Assembly (NCBI GenBank): GCA_035772405.1
Contig: JAYKKM010000121.1
Coordinates: 1,861,501-1,925,500, forward strand
Direction of reading: 5' to 3'
DNA from: Chrysogorgia sp. JL179-B06
Lineage: Eukaryota > Cnidaria > Anthozoa > Scleralcyonacea > Chrysogorgiidae
DNA length: 64,000 nucleotides
Part shown: positions 27,948 to 38,732 of the stretch, in pieces
How positions within the stretch are numbered: position 1 is the stretch's first letter
Layout of the letters: every line of letters starts with the position of its first letter
Position numbers and translations under genes: made by a program
Notes under the pieces: model-generated
Seen by the model: only the letters and a program-made list of their open reading frames with translations
What the model was told of the DNA's origin: nothing
Database searches by the model: none

Positions 27948-28330
27948 TTAAACTTCCATTCTCCCCTTTTCTTCTAGGTATCGCCTCAACGAACACACAA
28001 TTTGATAAAGTGTTTTCTCAGGATACGGGTCACAATCCTTGACGGAAATTTCTTGCACAAATTTAATCATCCAAAAGTTCATGCTTTTCATAGATATTTC
28101 ACACAAGCTAGAATCTAAATTTTCAATCTGGATCAAATCTAAGCCAAACGGTTGCTCTCTGACATGACTAATTTGTTTGCACGTTCAACTTGCCATTCTT
28201 CAAAAATCCGAACACCCCAGCGATTTTTGTACATAGTACTATGCAGAACCGCTTTTTTTACGACGTCAATGCTATTCTCGAGAGTTTGTGGTTCTCGAAA
28301 TCGTTTCTTCTTCGCCTCCGATGCCATCAA
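27948..28330 (-). pseudogene. Crypton/KIAA1958-type N-terminal (SAM-like) domain fragment
   Basis: Two minus-strand frames (28330-28139 and 28136-27948) with a frame change at the join. The content YKNRWGVRIFEEWQVERANK, then SSLCEISMKSMNFWMIKFVQ, then YPEKTLYQIVCSLRRYLEEK matches the N-terminal, core-binding region of tyrosine-recombinase-like genes related to KIAA1958/QRICH1/ZMYM and Cryptons. No catalytic domain follows. It may be an isolated exon or a truncated element. The start Met is preceded by CGTGATTGTGAAC without an obvious promoter. Confidence 0.6.
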
Positions 28331-30171
28331 CTACTCCTTTACAAACTGCAGGTTTGTTCACAATCACGCGGTACCCCCCATTCCTTCACATATCATTATT
28401 TGTCATTGTCCTCAGTGCTATGAATATCTAATGTGTGAGAAGCTATTTCAAATCCTCGTTAGTGTTCTAGACTTGGTTCCCAAATCCCATGTGCCGTTAA
28501 CAATAACTCGGCTGCGCCTCGGATTTGAAATATTATATATACATATCTCAAACGACGTGTTTGAGAAAAATAAGGTGGTCGAAGTTTGATCCGTTTGCAG
28601 TACGTAACAAGGCCACTAGTTTCTCATCAGTATGACGAATCCCAGTAGTGACGCTATTTGTCAAAAGAAGCTCAGAGTTTATATAGCCTTACATTTATTA
28701 TTTTGCTGTAATACCAAGTGAATAAAATCATGGTGTACTTTGTTTTTATAGAAAAATCGCAACCAAGTTATTCATCGCAGTGACACTTAAAATTTCTCTA
28801 TTTTGACTGTTCTCTATCGTTCTTGTTTTGGTAAAATTGATAACTTACCTGGAACACAAATGTTAGATCTGACCGCCTGAACTTGCGTCAGTCTTCGACT
28901 TTGCCAACTCACCCTTCAGGCTTGCACAATTTGTGAAAATTGCACTTGAAACCATGTTCACATACTTATATAAAGTAATTACCAACTTGTCAGAAACATT
29001 TTTCTGAGGATTTGAGCTTGACGATCATCCATGTATTATCTGTCTACTGCAAGCTGATATAATATCACTACAACAGGTACATATTAACTCACCCAAGCAT
29101 TACTGATATATAGTGACTGCTGCATAGGCAATACAGGTACAGTACATATATACCAATCGATCCAGTACATCATTTTCTTGATTGGAGCTTGATGATCGCC
29201 CATGGGTCGTGTGGCTTACAAACATTCAGTGATTTAGATGAACTGAGAAACGTTGGTTTCAATGCCATATCCAAACTTTATGTATACAGGTCATTAAAAG
29301 GAGAATTCGTGACACAAGTTAAAATCAAGACTATGCATTGACAAAAAGACTGAGACTGACCAAAAGTGTCCTGTGATGCTGTAGAGATTAGTACACTACT
29401 TTAGTTGTGATAAAAACTCGATCAAATGAAATTTATTTTTATTCAATGACAATCACAGCGTTATATACAGTAGTATCAGTAATGTGGCAGTCACAATAAT
29501 TATATCAGTAATGCTTGAGTGAGACTGATATATAGTGACTGGTGCATTGACTGTACTTATACTCTATCAATCGAACCATTATATATTATTGTAACCTCTG
29601 AGTCAGTCACAGTAGCTCAATCGTTAGAGTGGCTCATCTGTAATCAGAAACTATTTCTGAGGATTAGAGCTTGATGACAGTCTGTATATTGCCTGTCTAC
29701 TCCATGTGTTAATATATACACTGTTGTAGAGAGTGTGGGAACTTAGACGGACGATACTGTACCAACCAATATTTAGAAATACTGTAATATATATATTTCA
29801 AGTGACTGAAAAGTCTGAAAGCAACCACAACAAAAGTTTAACTTACCGACACTCGACAACTGCGTAATTGCCGTGACTCTTCGTAATTCACTTGCGCTTT
29901 TAAAACGTCTTGTTTCATAACTGACCGATTTTCGCTAGGGGTGTTCTTGGTATTCGTGTCAAATTAATATACTGAAGATAATACTGACATGGTATGAATA
30001 GACTGCCATTCTGTATTTATTGCGATTATGATTTTGCGAGATAACGATCGGCTTTCACTCGTAAGTTGACGTTAACATAATCGGGTGGCAGTCGTTATCT
30101 TCGTTCCATTTTTCTGTGTTTTGATTGGGTCTGAAGGCATTCTTTTGTTAACTTAACTTACATTGCTGCAT
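28331..30171. other. No gene; SINE-tail copies and satellite-like sequence
   Basis: Holds a partial SINE tail (about 28996-29052, TTTTTCTGAGGATTTGAGC), a second at about 29183-29220, a fuller copy at 29595-29712, and recurring AATATATACACTG blocks. No coding region recognised. Confidence 0.5.
29595..29712 (+). repeat. tRNA-derived SINE, degenerate copy
   Basis: An A-box-like CAGTAGCTCAATCGTTAGAG head is followed by the shared tail TTTCTGAGGATTAGAGCTTGA...GCCTGTCTACTCC. The B-box is lost. Same family as 2893-3014. Confidence 0.55.
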
Positions 30172-30215
30172 ATCGTGTGTGTAATGCGTAGTAGATACAA
30201 AAACGCAACACAGAA

Positions 30216-30813
30216 TTTGTCGACCTCTCGAATTTTCGTCCCATCACTCTTGAAACAGTACCATTAAAAGTATTTACATCATGTCTTCGCAATGCAATAT
30301 TCTCCTTCCTCATTACTAATAACTTTATCGAACATAATATACAGAAAGGCTTCAATCTGTCTGGCACTTTAGAACACATGGCTCAGATGGCCAATATTAT
30401 CAAAAGCTAGGATAAAACAACGTTCTCTTGTCATCACTCTACTTGACCTCAACAATGCCTTTGGTGAAGTTCATCATAATTTAATTCAGTCCATCCTTGA
30501 TTATCATCACATTCCTAATCACATCAAAACTGTGAAAAAAGTTTATATTCGGATTTTAATACTTCAATAATAACATCTGAATTTTGTACTCCTTTTAATA
30601 TATCTGTTGGTCGTGGTGTACTGCAAGGTGATTGTCTACTATTTAATATGTGCTTCAACACTTTCATTCAACACATAAAAGCCGATAAGTACCGTCAATT
30701 TGGTTTCTCTTCCCATTTTCTAAACCTGATCCACTGGTTTCAGTTTACTGATGATGCCATGATCATTAGTGGCCAAGAATCAGAGAACCAACATCTTCTA
30801 AATCGTTTCTGTA
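30216..30813 (+). pseudogene. RLE-type LINE, reverse transcriptase fragment
   Basis: Frame-shifted RT of a non-LTR retrotransposon: a 'FRPITLETVPLKVFTSCLRN' block at the start, SGTLEHMAQMANII, then LLDLNNAFGEVHHNLI (motif A), GRGVLQGDCLLFNM (motif B) and WFQFTDDAMIISGQ (motif C, here TDD). Stop codons and short deletions interrupt it. The frame continues for about 100 bp after the inserted foldback at 30819-31392. N-terminal (35379-36377) and C-terminal (62690-63660) pieces appear to come from the same family. Confidence 0.75.
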
Positions 30814-30818
30814 TCTGG

Positions 30819-31392
30819 TGAGGTATTAAAGTGGCCCAATACTGATACCATAACCACGCAAACTAACCACGGACCACATCCACTTTATAGTAGATTACAC
30901 CGAGTTCTTAATATATGTTGTATATTAGTATTATCAGGATTAGGGTTATTTTGAGGTTTCCTTTACTTAAACAGGTTTGCGAAACGAAACAACAATTTGC
31001 CTAACAAGGTGATTAATAATAATAACCAACCCCAAAACAACAAAGATCCTAACCCGCCACATTACGAGTTTTCTATTTAGGTTAGGGTTTCTAACCCCGG
31101 TTAGAAAACTCGTTAGGCAGCGGGTTAGGATCTTTGTTGTTTTGGGGTCGGTTATTATTATCCACCTCGTTGGGCAAATTGTTGTTTCGTTTCGCACACC
31201 CATGTTTAAGTACAAGAAACCTCAAAAATAAACCTAATACTGATAATATTAATATACCAACTGTAATTACTATAACCTTATAAATCACTACAACGCATAT
31301 TGAGGACTTGGTGTAATCTACTATAAAGTGGATGTGGTCCGTGGTTAGTTTGCGTGGTTATGGTATCAGTTTTGGGCCACTTTAATACCTCA
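30819..31392. repeat. 574-bp foldback element inserted in the LINE
   Basis: Arms of about 270 bp (TGAGGTATTAAAGTGGCCC... and its complement ...GGGCCACTTTAATACCTCA) are inverted around a centre near 31091. TCTGG is duplicated on both sides (30814-30818 and 31393-31397), and the LINE reading continues across. The central part carries TTAGGTTAGGGTTTCTAACC, which looks telomere-like but is only part of the palindrome. No ORF of note, so a non-autonomous foldback transposon. Confidence 0.8.
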
Positions 31393-31497
31393 TCTGGTGT
31401 AAAGAACTTTAAATACCGGAAATACGTACGAATAGGTGCTGAATCTGATGACCACTTCACGTTGCTTTGTTTACATAAAATTGATTGACATGTTATT

Positions 31498-33394
31498 TTG
31501 AGCAGCATTTATATACAGCACCATTTAGAGATCGACGACGAGAAAGAACCACACATCACGTCACTATTGGAAGATTCGTTTTATGTCGATGATTTCGTGG
31601 GTAGTGCCACTGATGATCGAAACGCCCTTGAAATTTACGAGAAATCCAGTACGATTATGAAAGACGGTGGTTTCACATTACGAAAGTGGACCTCTAATTC
31701 AACAGCTTTCCATGAAAGAGTGGCTCTCGACCAACCATCGACGAAACCACAAGAAGAGTTAATGGCTATAGAATCCCTTGGGAGTGAACAAGATGCTGTG
31801 GTTAACGACAATACCGTGGTAGCAAGCAAACCGACAGAGTGCACGATGAATTCTTTACCAAACGAAAGTTATCAAGATACTACAGATCTTTTAAACGACA
31901 GTCAGACAGAGAACATTGTGTCAACGAAGAATAAAGAATGCTCCATTAAGATTCTCGGCGTCTCTTGGGATGTGGAAACAGATGTATTTGAATGACTTGG
32001 GAGACTAAGCGAGAACTCTTGTGTTACGAAACGATCCGTTCTACGACTTGCAGCCAAGATTTTCGATCCATTAGGCTTTCTAGCTCCGTTTACCATCGCG
32101 ATTAAGATGCTGTTCCAGGTGTTGTGCATGGATCATCATAATTGGAACGATCCTTTGGTAGGCGAGTCGTTAGTTGCGTGGAACCGAATTATTTGCGATC
32201 TTTCTACGTTAAGCCCATCTGAGTACCAAGATGTTACTTCAGCAATGTCGTCAATGAGAGCTCTGCAAGTTACGAACTTCACGGGTTTTGTGACGCGTCT
32301 TCAAAAGTGTACGCTGCATAACAACGGAGAAATTGATGTAAATCTCGTAGCATCAAAAACAAGAGTGGCACCCATGAAAAGGCAATCAATTCCACACGTC
32401 TTGAATTACTGGGATTACCTCCTAACCCGATTGGTCAACTCAGTGCAACGAGTTATTTTATCGCTACCGACGATTCCTGACATCGTTTTGTACCTATGGA
32501 CAGATTCTTATACTACCTTATGTTAGATAAGGAACTATAAAGCATGGAAACCTGACGTCCAACATCGTGTAAGTGAGATACGAAAACTCACCGACACAGA
32601 TTCTTGGAGATACTGCCCAGGAGAGCTTAACCCAGCCGATATAGCGTCTCGTGGAAGTCGTGGACTGGAAGTCGTGGACCCAAACTCGCAGAAAGCCAAA
32701 CGTGGTGGAACGGCGCAGATTTTTTGAGACTTCCGAACGAAAAGTGGCCTACAGAACCAGGATTCACCGAAACCGAGCAAAGGGATGCGAAAACGGAAAT
32801 GGCCAAGCCTAAAACACAACCTACCATAACAAGATCGTTAGCCACCAACTTGAACGAAGTTAAATATCCGAATATCGAGGAGGCCATGGATTGTCGACGT
32901 TATAGCAGCAAAACGAAGCTACTACGAGTAACGGCCTATGTGATAAGATTAATTGATAACGCGAGAAAACGTCGACAAGTGAATTAACTGCCGAAGAATA
33001 GAAAACAGCAGAGAAACTTTGGATAAGTTCCATCCAACCAAATAACTTCGAAGAAGAAGAGCAATGCCTCTCTGGAGACACCGTTAGTCAAGCAACTAGG
33101 CTTATTAAGAAGACATCATTCGTTGTCATGGCAGAATCGATCGATCGTCCCAGTCAGCTAAGCAGCCAGTACTTCTTCCTAGCAAGCATCGTTTTACAGA
33201 ACTTGTTATTCTTAATCATCATGAAGCTGTCCATCATAATGGAATTAAGGAAACATTGAATAGCATCCGAGAGAAGTATTGGATTGTGAGGGGGCGAGAA
33301 GCAGTGAAACGAGTAGTGAGGAGATGTATAGTGTGCAACAAATTGGAGGGGAAGCCATTCAAGACGCCTAGGACTCTGCAACTACCATCGAGCC
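31498..33394 (+). pseudogene. BEL/Pao retrotransposon pol fragment (RT, RNase H remnant, integrase N-terminus)
   Basis: Frames in order: HITSLLEDSFYVDDFVGSAT with the YVDD catalytic motif, then GGFTLRKWTSNS, ILGVSWDVETDVF, LRLAAKIFDPLGFLAPFTIA (the BEL/Pao-specific block after RT), YLWTDSYTTL and RYCPGELNPADIASRG (RNase H region), AKLKMA-like linker text at 32780-33000, and HHNGIKETLNSIREKYWIVR...RRCIVCNKLEG (H2C2 integrase N-terminal zinc domain). Numerous stops. The fragment begins directly after LINE sequence and ends at about 33394, where a different LINE starts, so both ends are truncated. Its last ~600 bp are duplicated at 36640-37262. Confidence 0.82.
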
Positions 33395-34283
33395 ACTCAA
33401 GGTTCTGCCCAGGACCATTGCTATTTTTGGTACTCAATTACATAAGAAAGTTCGATAAGTATGTTTGCAGATGACACAGCGATCTACTATAGTGGAACCA
33501 ATATGAAAGAAATTGAAGAAAAGCTTAACGCCGATTTGGCGGAAATATCTATTTGGATAAAAACAAATGGCTTAGCACTTAATGTTAAGAAAACCGAATT
33601 TATGGTTATTGGCACATGGCAAAAATTAAAGCATTGTGATCCTATTGAACTGTTTCTTGACGATGTCGCTATCACCAGAGTCGATAAAGTATGTAAGAAA
33701 GCATGTTGAAACGTATCATGCCCTACCTCTCAAAGCGTACTGCCAAACTTGTTTACAACACCACCATAGCCCCCATATTTGATTATTGTGGAGTAGTTTG
33801 GGACACTTGCAATGACATGGCAACAAAAGTGCAAAAATTACAAAATCGAGCTGCAAGACAAATTCTTGGCGTAAACAACGGTACACCCTCTCACTTGGCC
33901 CTTTCTCAACTAGGATGGATTCCACTTAATCGAAGAAGGAAGAACCACAAGGCAATCCTAATGATTTTATAAAACATGTGAACAGACAGTTACAACACTA
34001 GAAACAAAGAAGACTTTGTCCTACCTAAGCCTAGAACAAACCAATTAAAGAAGTCCTTCAAGTATTCAGCAATCTTAACGTGGAACCTACTTGATATTAG
34101 AAATTCTACTAACGTACATTTTTAAAGATGTAAATACTTCAACCTTTGTAAATATAAATTAGTAACTTACTTATAACTCCATTATGTAATTAGTTTTAAA
34201 TATTTTATCACTTAGATACAGGGCCACAGGGAGAACAGTTTTTAACTGATGTGCTACCCTGTCAAAATAAAGCTCATTATTAT
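33395..34283 (+). pseudogene. LINE (CR1/L2/Jockey-type) 3' end
   Basis: PGPLLFLVLNYI, then MFADDTAIYYSGTN (motif C, FADD), WIKTNGLALNVKKTEFMVIG and, in another frame, MLKRIMPYLSKRTAKLVYNT, VQKLQNRAARQILG and LGWIPLNRRR, the usual CR1/L2 C-terminal order. The RT stops are followed by a ~300-bp 3' UTR ending AATAAAGCTCATTATTATTA, an (ATT)n tail as in the LINE at 1-953. The 5' end is fused to BEL/Pao sequence, a normal 5' truncation. Confidence 0.78.
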
Positions 34284-35378
34284 TATGGCATTTCGCATCT
34301 GATTTTAGGACATCTGTTTAGTATATTTCCATACACCTCAGTTGGAAACGTTTGACGGTCAAGGGGCATACCTTCCACCGGGACATCCATTCAATCCAAC
34401 TTGTAGTGAATGTGGGAAAGCTCGTAGTAGACAGACTATACGTGGACGATCGTCAAGCTCATATCCTCAGAAAAATGATTCTGAGTCCCGTACATGAATC
34501 GAACCTGTAACCGGCAATCAGGTTACAGGTTCGATTCCCTGTATGGGACTCACAATCATTTTTCTGAGGATGAGCTTGACGATCGTCTACGTATCGTTTG
34601 GATCAATATGTTGGTCTTCTTCTCTCACCTTCCATAAATAGCCTTGCCAAGGTTTTCTTTCTCTCTTCAAGATCTCTTTTTTGGATTTTTCCAGATTTTC
34701 CACACAGGTTTCAGAATCCATCTGTAATAATGGGTGAACTTGATCCATTCATGGTGACTATTCCTCTTTCAGAGAAATCCAGATACAATTCTTGTTCAGT
34801 TGCATACTCTCCCTTACAAAAGAAATCAATAGGAATTCTTGCAGGAATTCCTATTAGATTTTTGCTCAAATCTTATAGGATCCTATAGGATTTTAAATTT
34901 CCTGTTGGAATTCCTATAGGAAATCCATTAGGAAATTTATTCCTATTAGATTTTTGCCCAATTCCTATTGGAAATGCAATTTTAGTACAGTATTTTTTGT
35001 AAGGGCTCGAGCATCTTCGATGACTGATCTTCTGCCATTTTCTCCCTCGTATTTACTTGAATGCAGGTGAACTGCCAGCTTTACCTTTGCTTCTTTGTAT
35101 GCATATTCAATTGACTCTTACCCTCTGCACCCATCACTATGTTGGAGATACTAGGAAGGAAGAGTAATGATCGGATGTCTTGGACCACTTTGACTCAGAA
35201 TAGATCTTGTCTCGACCCGGTCGAGTTTCCGGAGTTTTTCCATTTGGAAAGTAAGTGGGTTAATTATGTAAGAAAGTTTATTATTATTTATTATTTATTA
35301 TTGCTGGTTTAGTACTTGAATCACAATATATCTTTCGGAAATCACACCCGATAAGTGGCAGGAAGGATATAACTGTTA
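34284..35378. repeat. SINE inverted pair and TTCCTATAGGAA-rich repeat; no gene
   Basis: At 34441-34593 two SINE copies face each other: GACGATCGTCAAGCTCAT...CCGTACATGAATCGAACCTG and its near complement, forming a ~75-bp-arm hairpin that holds two B-boxes. At about 34825-34985 lies a diverged array of short palindromic units (AGGAATTCCTATTAG, TCCTATAGGA). A run of TTATTATTTATTATT lies at about 35280. Confidence 0.6.
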
Positions 35379-36377
35379 TTGATTTGCGTTGTTTGTTCAT
35401 TTTGTGGTAAAGATTTCATAACACTGTGTCGACATACATGGCGAAGTAAACAGCGAGTTAATCCAGACGAGTTGGGCCGTTATGCGGATAATACACCAAG
35501 TCAAATGCTAGTCATAAATTCTCCTACTGTTGCTGTCGCGAGCCGTAGCGTGGTCAAGTGCTCCTGTGGTAAAATATGTAAAGGCATGCATGGTCTGAAA
35601 ATGCATCAACGTAGTTGCAGAGTTATTCTTGGGTTGAACAGTGAGCTTTGTATAGATCGAGGAACAAATTGATTATAACTCTGTAAATATCCCTACTGAT
35701 GATCAATCTAACATAAGTGTTGTTGTGGACAGCGAAGAAAGTACTCCAATTTTGAAAAATGGCGTAAAAGCGATTTGGAATGGTCAACGGCAAATAATTT
35801 TAAATCTGTTCTCCAGCTAAATGGTCCAATCAGATCACACGATTTAAATCCAAACAAAGCTTTTAAAAGACGTTATCTACAACTATTTCGCAGATAATTT
35901 TGGTCATGTTAAAACAGTACCTGATTTCACCAAGTGAATAAATACAAATATCATTCAGTCAAAGACATAAAGAAGAAAGTGTTAAAAAATTTTAAATCTA
36001 CAAACAGAAATTCAATATTGCGTGATAAGGTCCGCCGTAATAACAACAACTGCAACCAGTCAACTCCAGATGACGAATCTTTTACAAAATAGTAAAACTC
36101 TAGCCAAAATTAATTCAAATAAACTATTTCAAATTCCAAGGTTATCTGATCCTGACGCTCAATTCAAACTTGACCCTCCAACTTATCAACAAGTTACTAA
36201 TGTAATATGTAAAATGAAAGCCTCTGGTTCTCCTTGTCCTCTTGATCAACTCTCCATCATATGTTTTAAACGATATCCTTTTTTGTGAACTTACCTAACA
36301 GAAATAATACGTAATGTTTGGTTGTCTGGAACTATACCGGCTGAATGGAAACAAGCATGCACTATACTTATCCATAA
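35379..36377 (+). pseudogene. RLE-type LINE, N-terminal zinc-finger and linker fragment
   Basis: A Cys/His finger (VCSFCGKDFITLCRHTW), then SPTVAVASRSVVKCSCGKIC and GMHGLKMHQRSC (a second finger), then, in other frames, an asparagine-rich linker and the segment DPPTYQQVTNVICKMKASG with PAEWKQACTILIHKK just before the RT proper, ending at 36377 where the 270-bp repeat begins. This is the N-terminal part of a zinc-finger non-LTR element; the RT seen at 30216 starts where this one stops. Broken by several frameshifts. Confidence 0.65.
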
Positions 36378-36639
36378 AAAATAGGTACACTTAGGCGTAC
36401 ATTTATCTACTGCTTGATGAATGAAACGAATGATGAATGAAAGAATGAAAGAATGATAACTGTATGATATAGTATTTTCAAAATTATATACAGTATATTA
36501 TATACATCACTGGTTACATTTAGTGCTGTGTAAGATAAGTACTGGTATGTGTATAATTATGCTCTCTAGTTATACTGAAAAACAAATTAAGATATTCAAA
36601 GTTTATTTGAAGGACTTTGTTACAGCTGATTCTAATTCC
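36378..36639 (+). repeat. Dispersed ~270-bp repeat, copy 2
   Basis: Near-identical to 26188-26456. It is fused at its left end to a LINE and at its right end directly to BEL/Pao sequence (CCGAGCAAAAGG). Confidence 0.75.
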
Positions 36640-37690
36640 GAGCAAAAGGAAGCGAAAACGGAAATGGCCAAGCCTAAAACACAACCTACCATAACAAGAT
36701 CGTTAGCCACCAACTTGAACGAAGTGAAATATCCGAATATCGAGGAGGCCATGGATTGTCGATGTTATAGCAGCAAAACGAAGCTACTACGAGTAATGGA
36801 CTATGTGATAAGATTAATTGATAACGTGAGAAAACGTCGATCAGCGACAAGTGAATTAACTGCCGAAGAATTGAAAACAGCAGAGAAACTTTGGATAAGT
36901 TTCATCCAACGAAATAACTTCGAAGAAGAAGAGCAATATGTCTCTCTGGAGACAAGGAGACACCGTTAGTCAAGCAACTAGGCTTATTAAGAAGACATCA
37001 TTCGTTGTCATGGCAGAATCGATCGATCGTCGCAGTCCTCATCAGCTAAGCAGCCAGTACTTCTTCCTAGCAAGTTATTCTTAATCATCAGGAAGCTGTC
37101 CATCATAATGGAATTAAGGAAACATTGAATAGCATCCGAGAGAAGTATTGGATTGTGAGGGGGCGAGAAGTAGTGAAACGAGTAGTGAGGAGATGTATAG
37201 TGTGCAGGAAATTGGAGGGGAAGCCATTCAACATGCCTAGGACTCCACAACTACCATCGAGCCGAGTCAGTGACGCACCGCCTTTCGCAAATACCGGAGT
37301 CGACTTCGCCGGTCCGCTTTATGTCACCACCAAAGTACAAGGAACAGAGCCAGAGATGGGCAAAGCGTATGTGTCTTTGGACCTGCGCTTCGATGAGAGC
37401 TGTACACCTAGAACTGGTGCCAACTTTTTCTTTTCCGACGTTTAAGGCCGCTGCTAAAGAAGTCAAAAAGATCGTGAGATCTGCCGACGTCTATCGATTC
37501 TTGGTCAACAAAGGAGTCGCATGGGATTTTATAATCGAAAAAGCGTCGTGGCATGGGGTTTTTCTTGGACGAGTGTCGTTATCTTTCGAAGAAATGCGTA
37601 CAGTACTAATCGAGATCGAGGCTACCTTGAACAACCGACCTCTGACGTATGTTTATGATGACGAGCAAGATATCTCTGACCTGCAACAGT
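36640..37690 (+). pseudogene. BEL/Pao pol fragment, second copy (integrase)
   Basis: The first ~620 bp duplicate 32780-33395 (EMAKPKTQPTITRSLATNLN, NIEEAMDCRCYSSKT, then the H2C2 zinc region NSIREKYWIVRGRE). Unlike copy 1 it goes on into the integrase core: ANTGVDFAGPLYV (first catalytic D), the DDE continuation VNKGVAWDFIIEKASWHG, and EMRTVLIEIEATLNNRPLTY. A segment between the first D and the later block is missing, so the core is deleted internally. Reading changes to an unrelated protein near 37690. Confidence 0.8.
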
Positions 37691-37956
37691 ATTTGCTCCT
37701 CTTTTCCGAAGGTAAAGCAATACGATCGCCTCCACCAAGTCAGATTATACAGGAGTTTCACTCTAAAAATAAGGATCTGAATCCAAGTGAGGCTGACGTA
37801 AAACAGTTGGCGAAAACATACCTACTTCCAGTGCATGAAGTAGAAATTTGGTTAGACCACCTGAAACAAGTTGACAACAATAGGAAAATGGGAGCAGAGA
37901 AAGCAAAGGAAACACGAAAGAAAAAGAAAGAAATGACACAAGCAAAGGCGAAGTAA
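37691..37956 (+). pseudogene. C-terminal fragment of an unrecognised transposon-associated gene
   Basis: In frame with the BEL/Pao fragment but of a different character: PPPSQIIQEFHSKNKDLNPS, EADVKQLAKTYLLPVHEVEI (a homeodomain- or HTH-like helix pair), WLDHLKQVDNNRKMGAEKAK, then a lysine-rich tail ETRKKKKEMTQAKAK and stop. It could be the 3' end of a transposase-related or zinc-finger gene into which the BEL/Pao piece was joined. Function not assigned. Confidence 0.4.
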
Positions 37957-38097
37957 TACTGTAGCCTTCTTTATGTAAATAGTCTTTATGTAATTTACAC
38001 TTCAAAACGCTGAACACTTATACTGTAGGCGTATTAAAATTATTAATAATTTACTTTCTGGCCTTTGAACATTTTTAGTTTTAACAAGGTATATTAA

Positions 38098-38210
38098 CTC
38101 TTACGAAAATAACGTGTGACACATGTGGTCATGTGTGACTAACATGTTGTCACATGTGAGTAACACGTTATGTTATTTATCACATGTGACTCACATGTTA
38201 GCAAATATGA
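38098..38210 (+). repeat. CACATGTGA-rich MITE-like sequence
   Basis: TTACGAAAATAACGTGTGAC is followed by several CACATGTG palindromes (38115-38205). A related sequence with the end in the opposite direction (GTGTTATTTTCGTAAGGG) lies at 60918-61026. Confidence 0.5.
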
Positions 38211-38393
38211 AAAATATTTTGACATCAAAATGTTTCAGGTTCACAAAAAGATTAGTTAATAATATCAATGTTTACTGAAAAATAACCTTAGTCTATAAAT
38301 ACAAATCTACAAAATATTTTACAAAGTAAGTAATTAGTAATATCATTTGTCTACCCAATTCATATTTACAACTTAATACATGCTGCACCTTAG

Positions 38394-38732
38394 CTAAACA
38401 CAGAGAAATATATAACAATTAAATTTACCCCAATATCTCATATTATAATACACAAGGTTATTATCTGCATACAGCCAATACTTTTCAGATTTAACAGCCC
38501 TTGCAAAAGCAATGCAAATGGTATTTTGAATAATGGCAAAGACTACCAATTCCACTATACTGCCATTCCTTAAACCAACAATATAGTTCTTTTTCCGAGA
38601 ATCCTGGGTATAATTCTGGCAATGAAACAGGTTTCCATTCACCACGGCTTTTGTAAAGAACTCGCCATCATCATCACCATCGTCATATGGTAGATCATCG
38701 GTGTGTAACTCCAGAAGATATCTCTCCTTCAC
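38394..38732 (-). pseudogene. Transposase-associated C-terminal fragment (low confidence)
   Basis: 112 codons: DDGEFFTKAVVNGNLFHCQN, YTQDSRKKNYIVGLRNGSIV, ELVVFAIIQNTICIAFARA. This pattern (a hydrophobic strand, 'F+S..Y....+RN.y.V....G....I..F') resembles the DUF4218-neighbouring C-terminal region of plant- and animal-type CACTA/Plavaka-like genes. No catalytic residues are in this piece. Recognition is by general shape only. Confidence 0.3.

Noticed and set aside
31075..31110. Telomeric repeat (TTAGGTTAGGGTTTCTAACC)
   Set aside because: Only one or two units, and they form the centre of an inverted repeat, so no telomere array.
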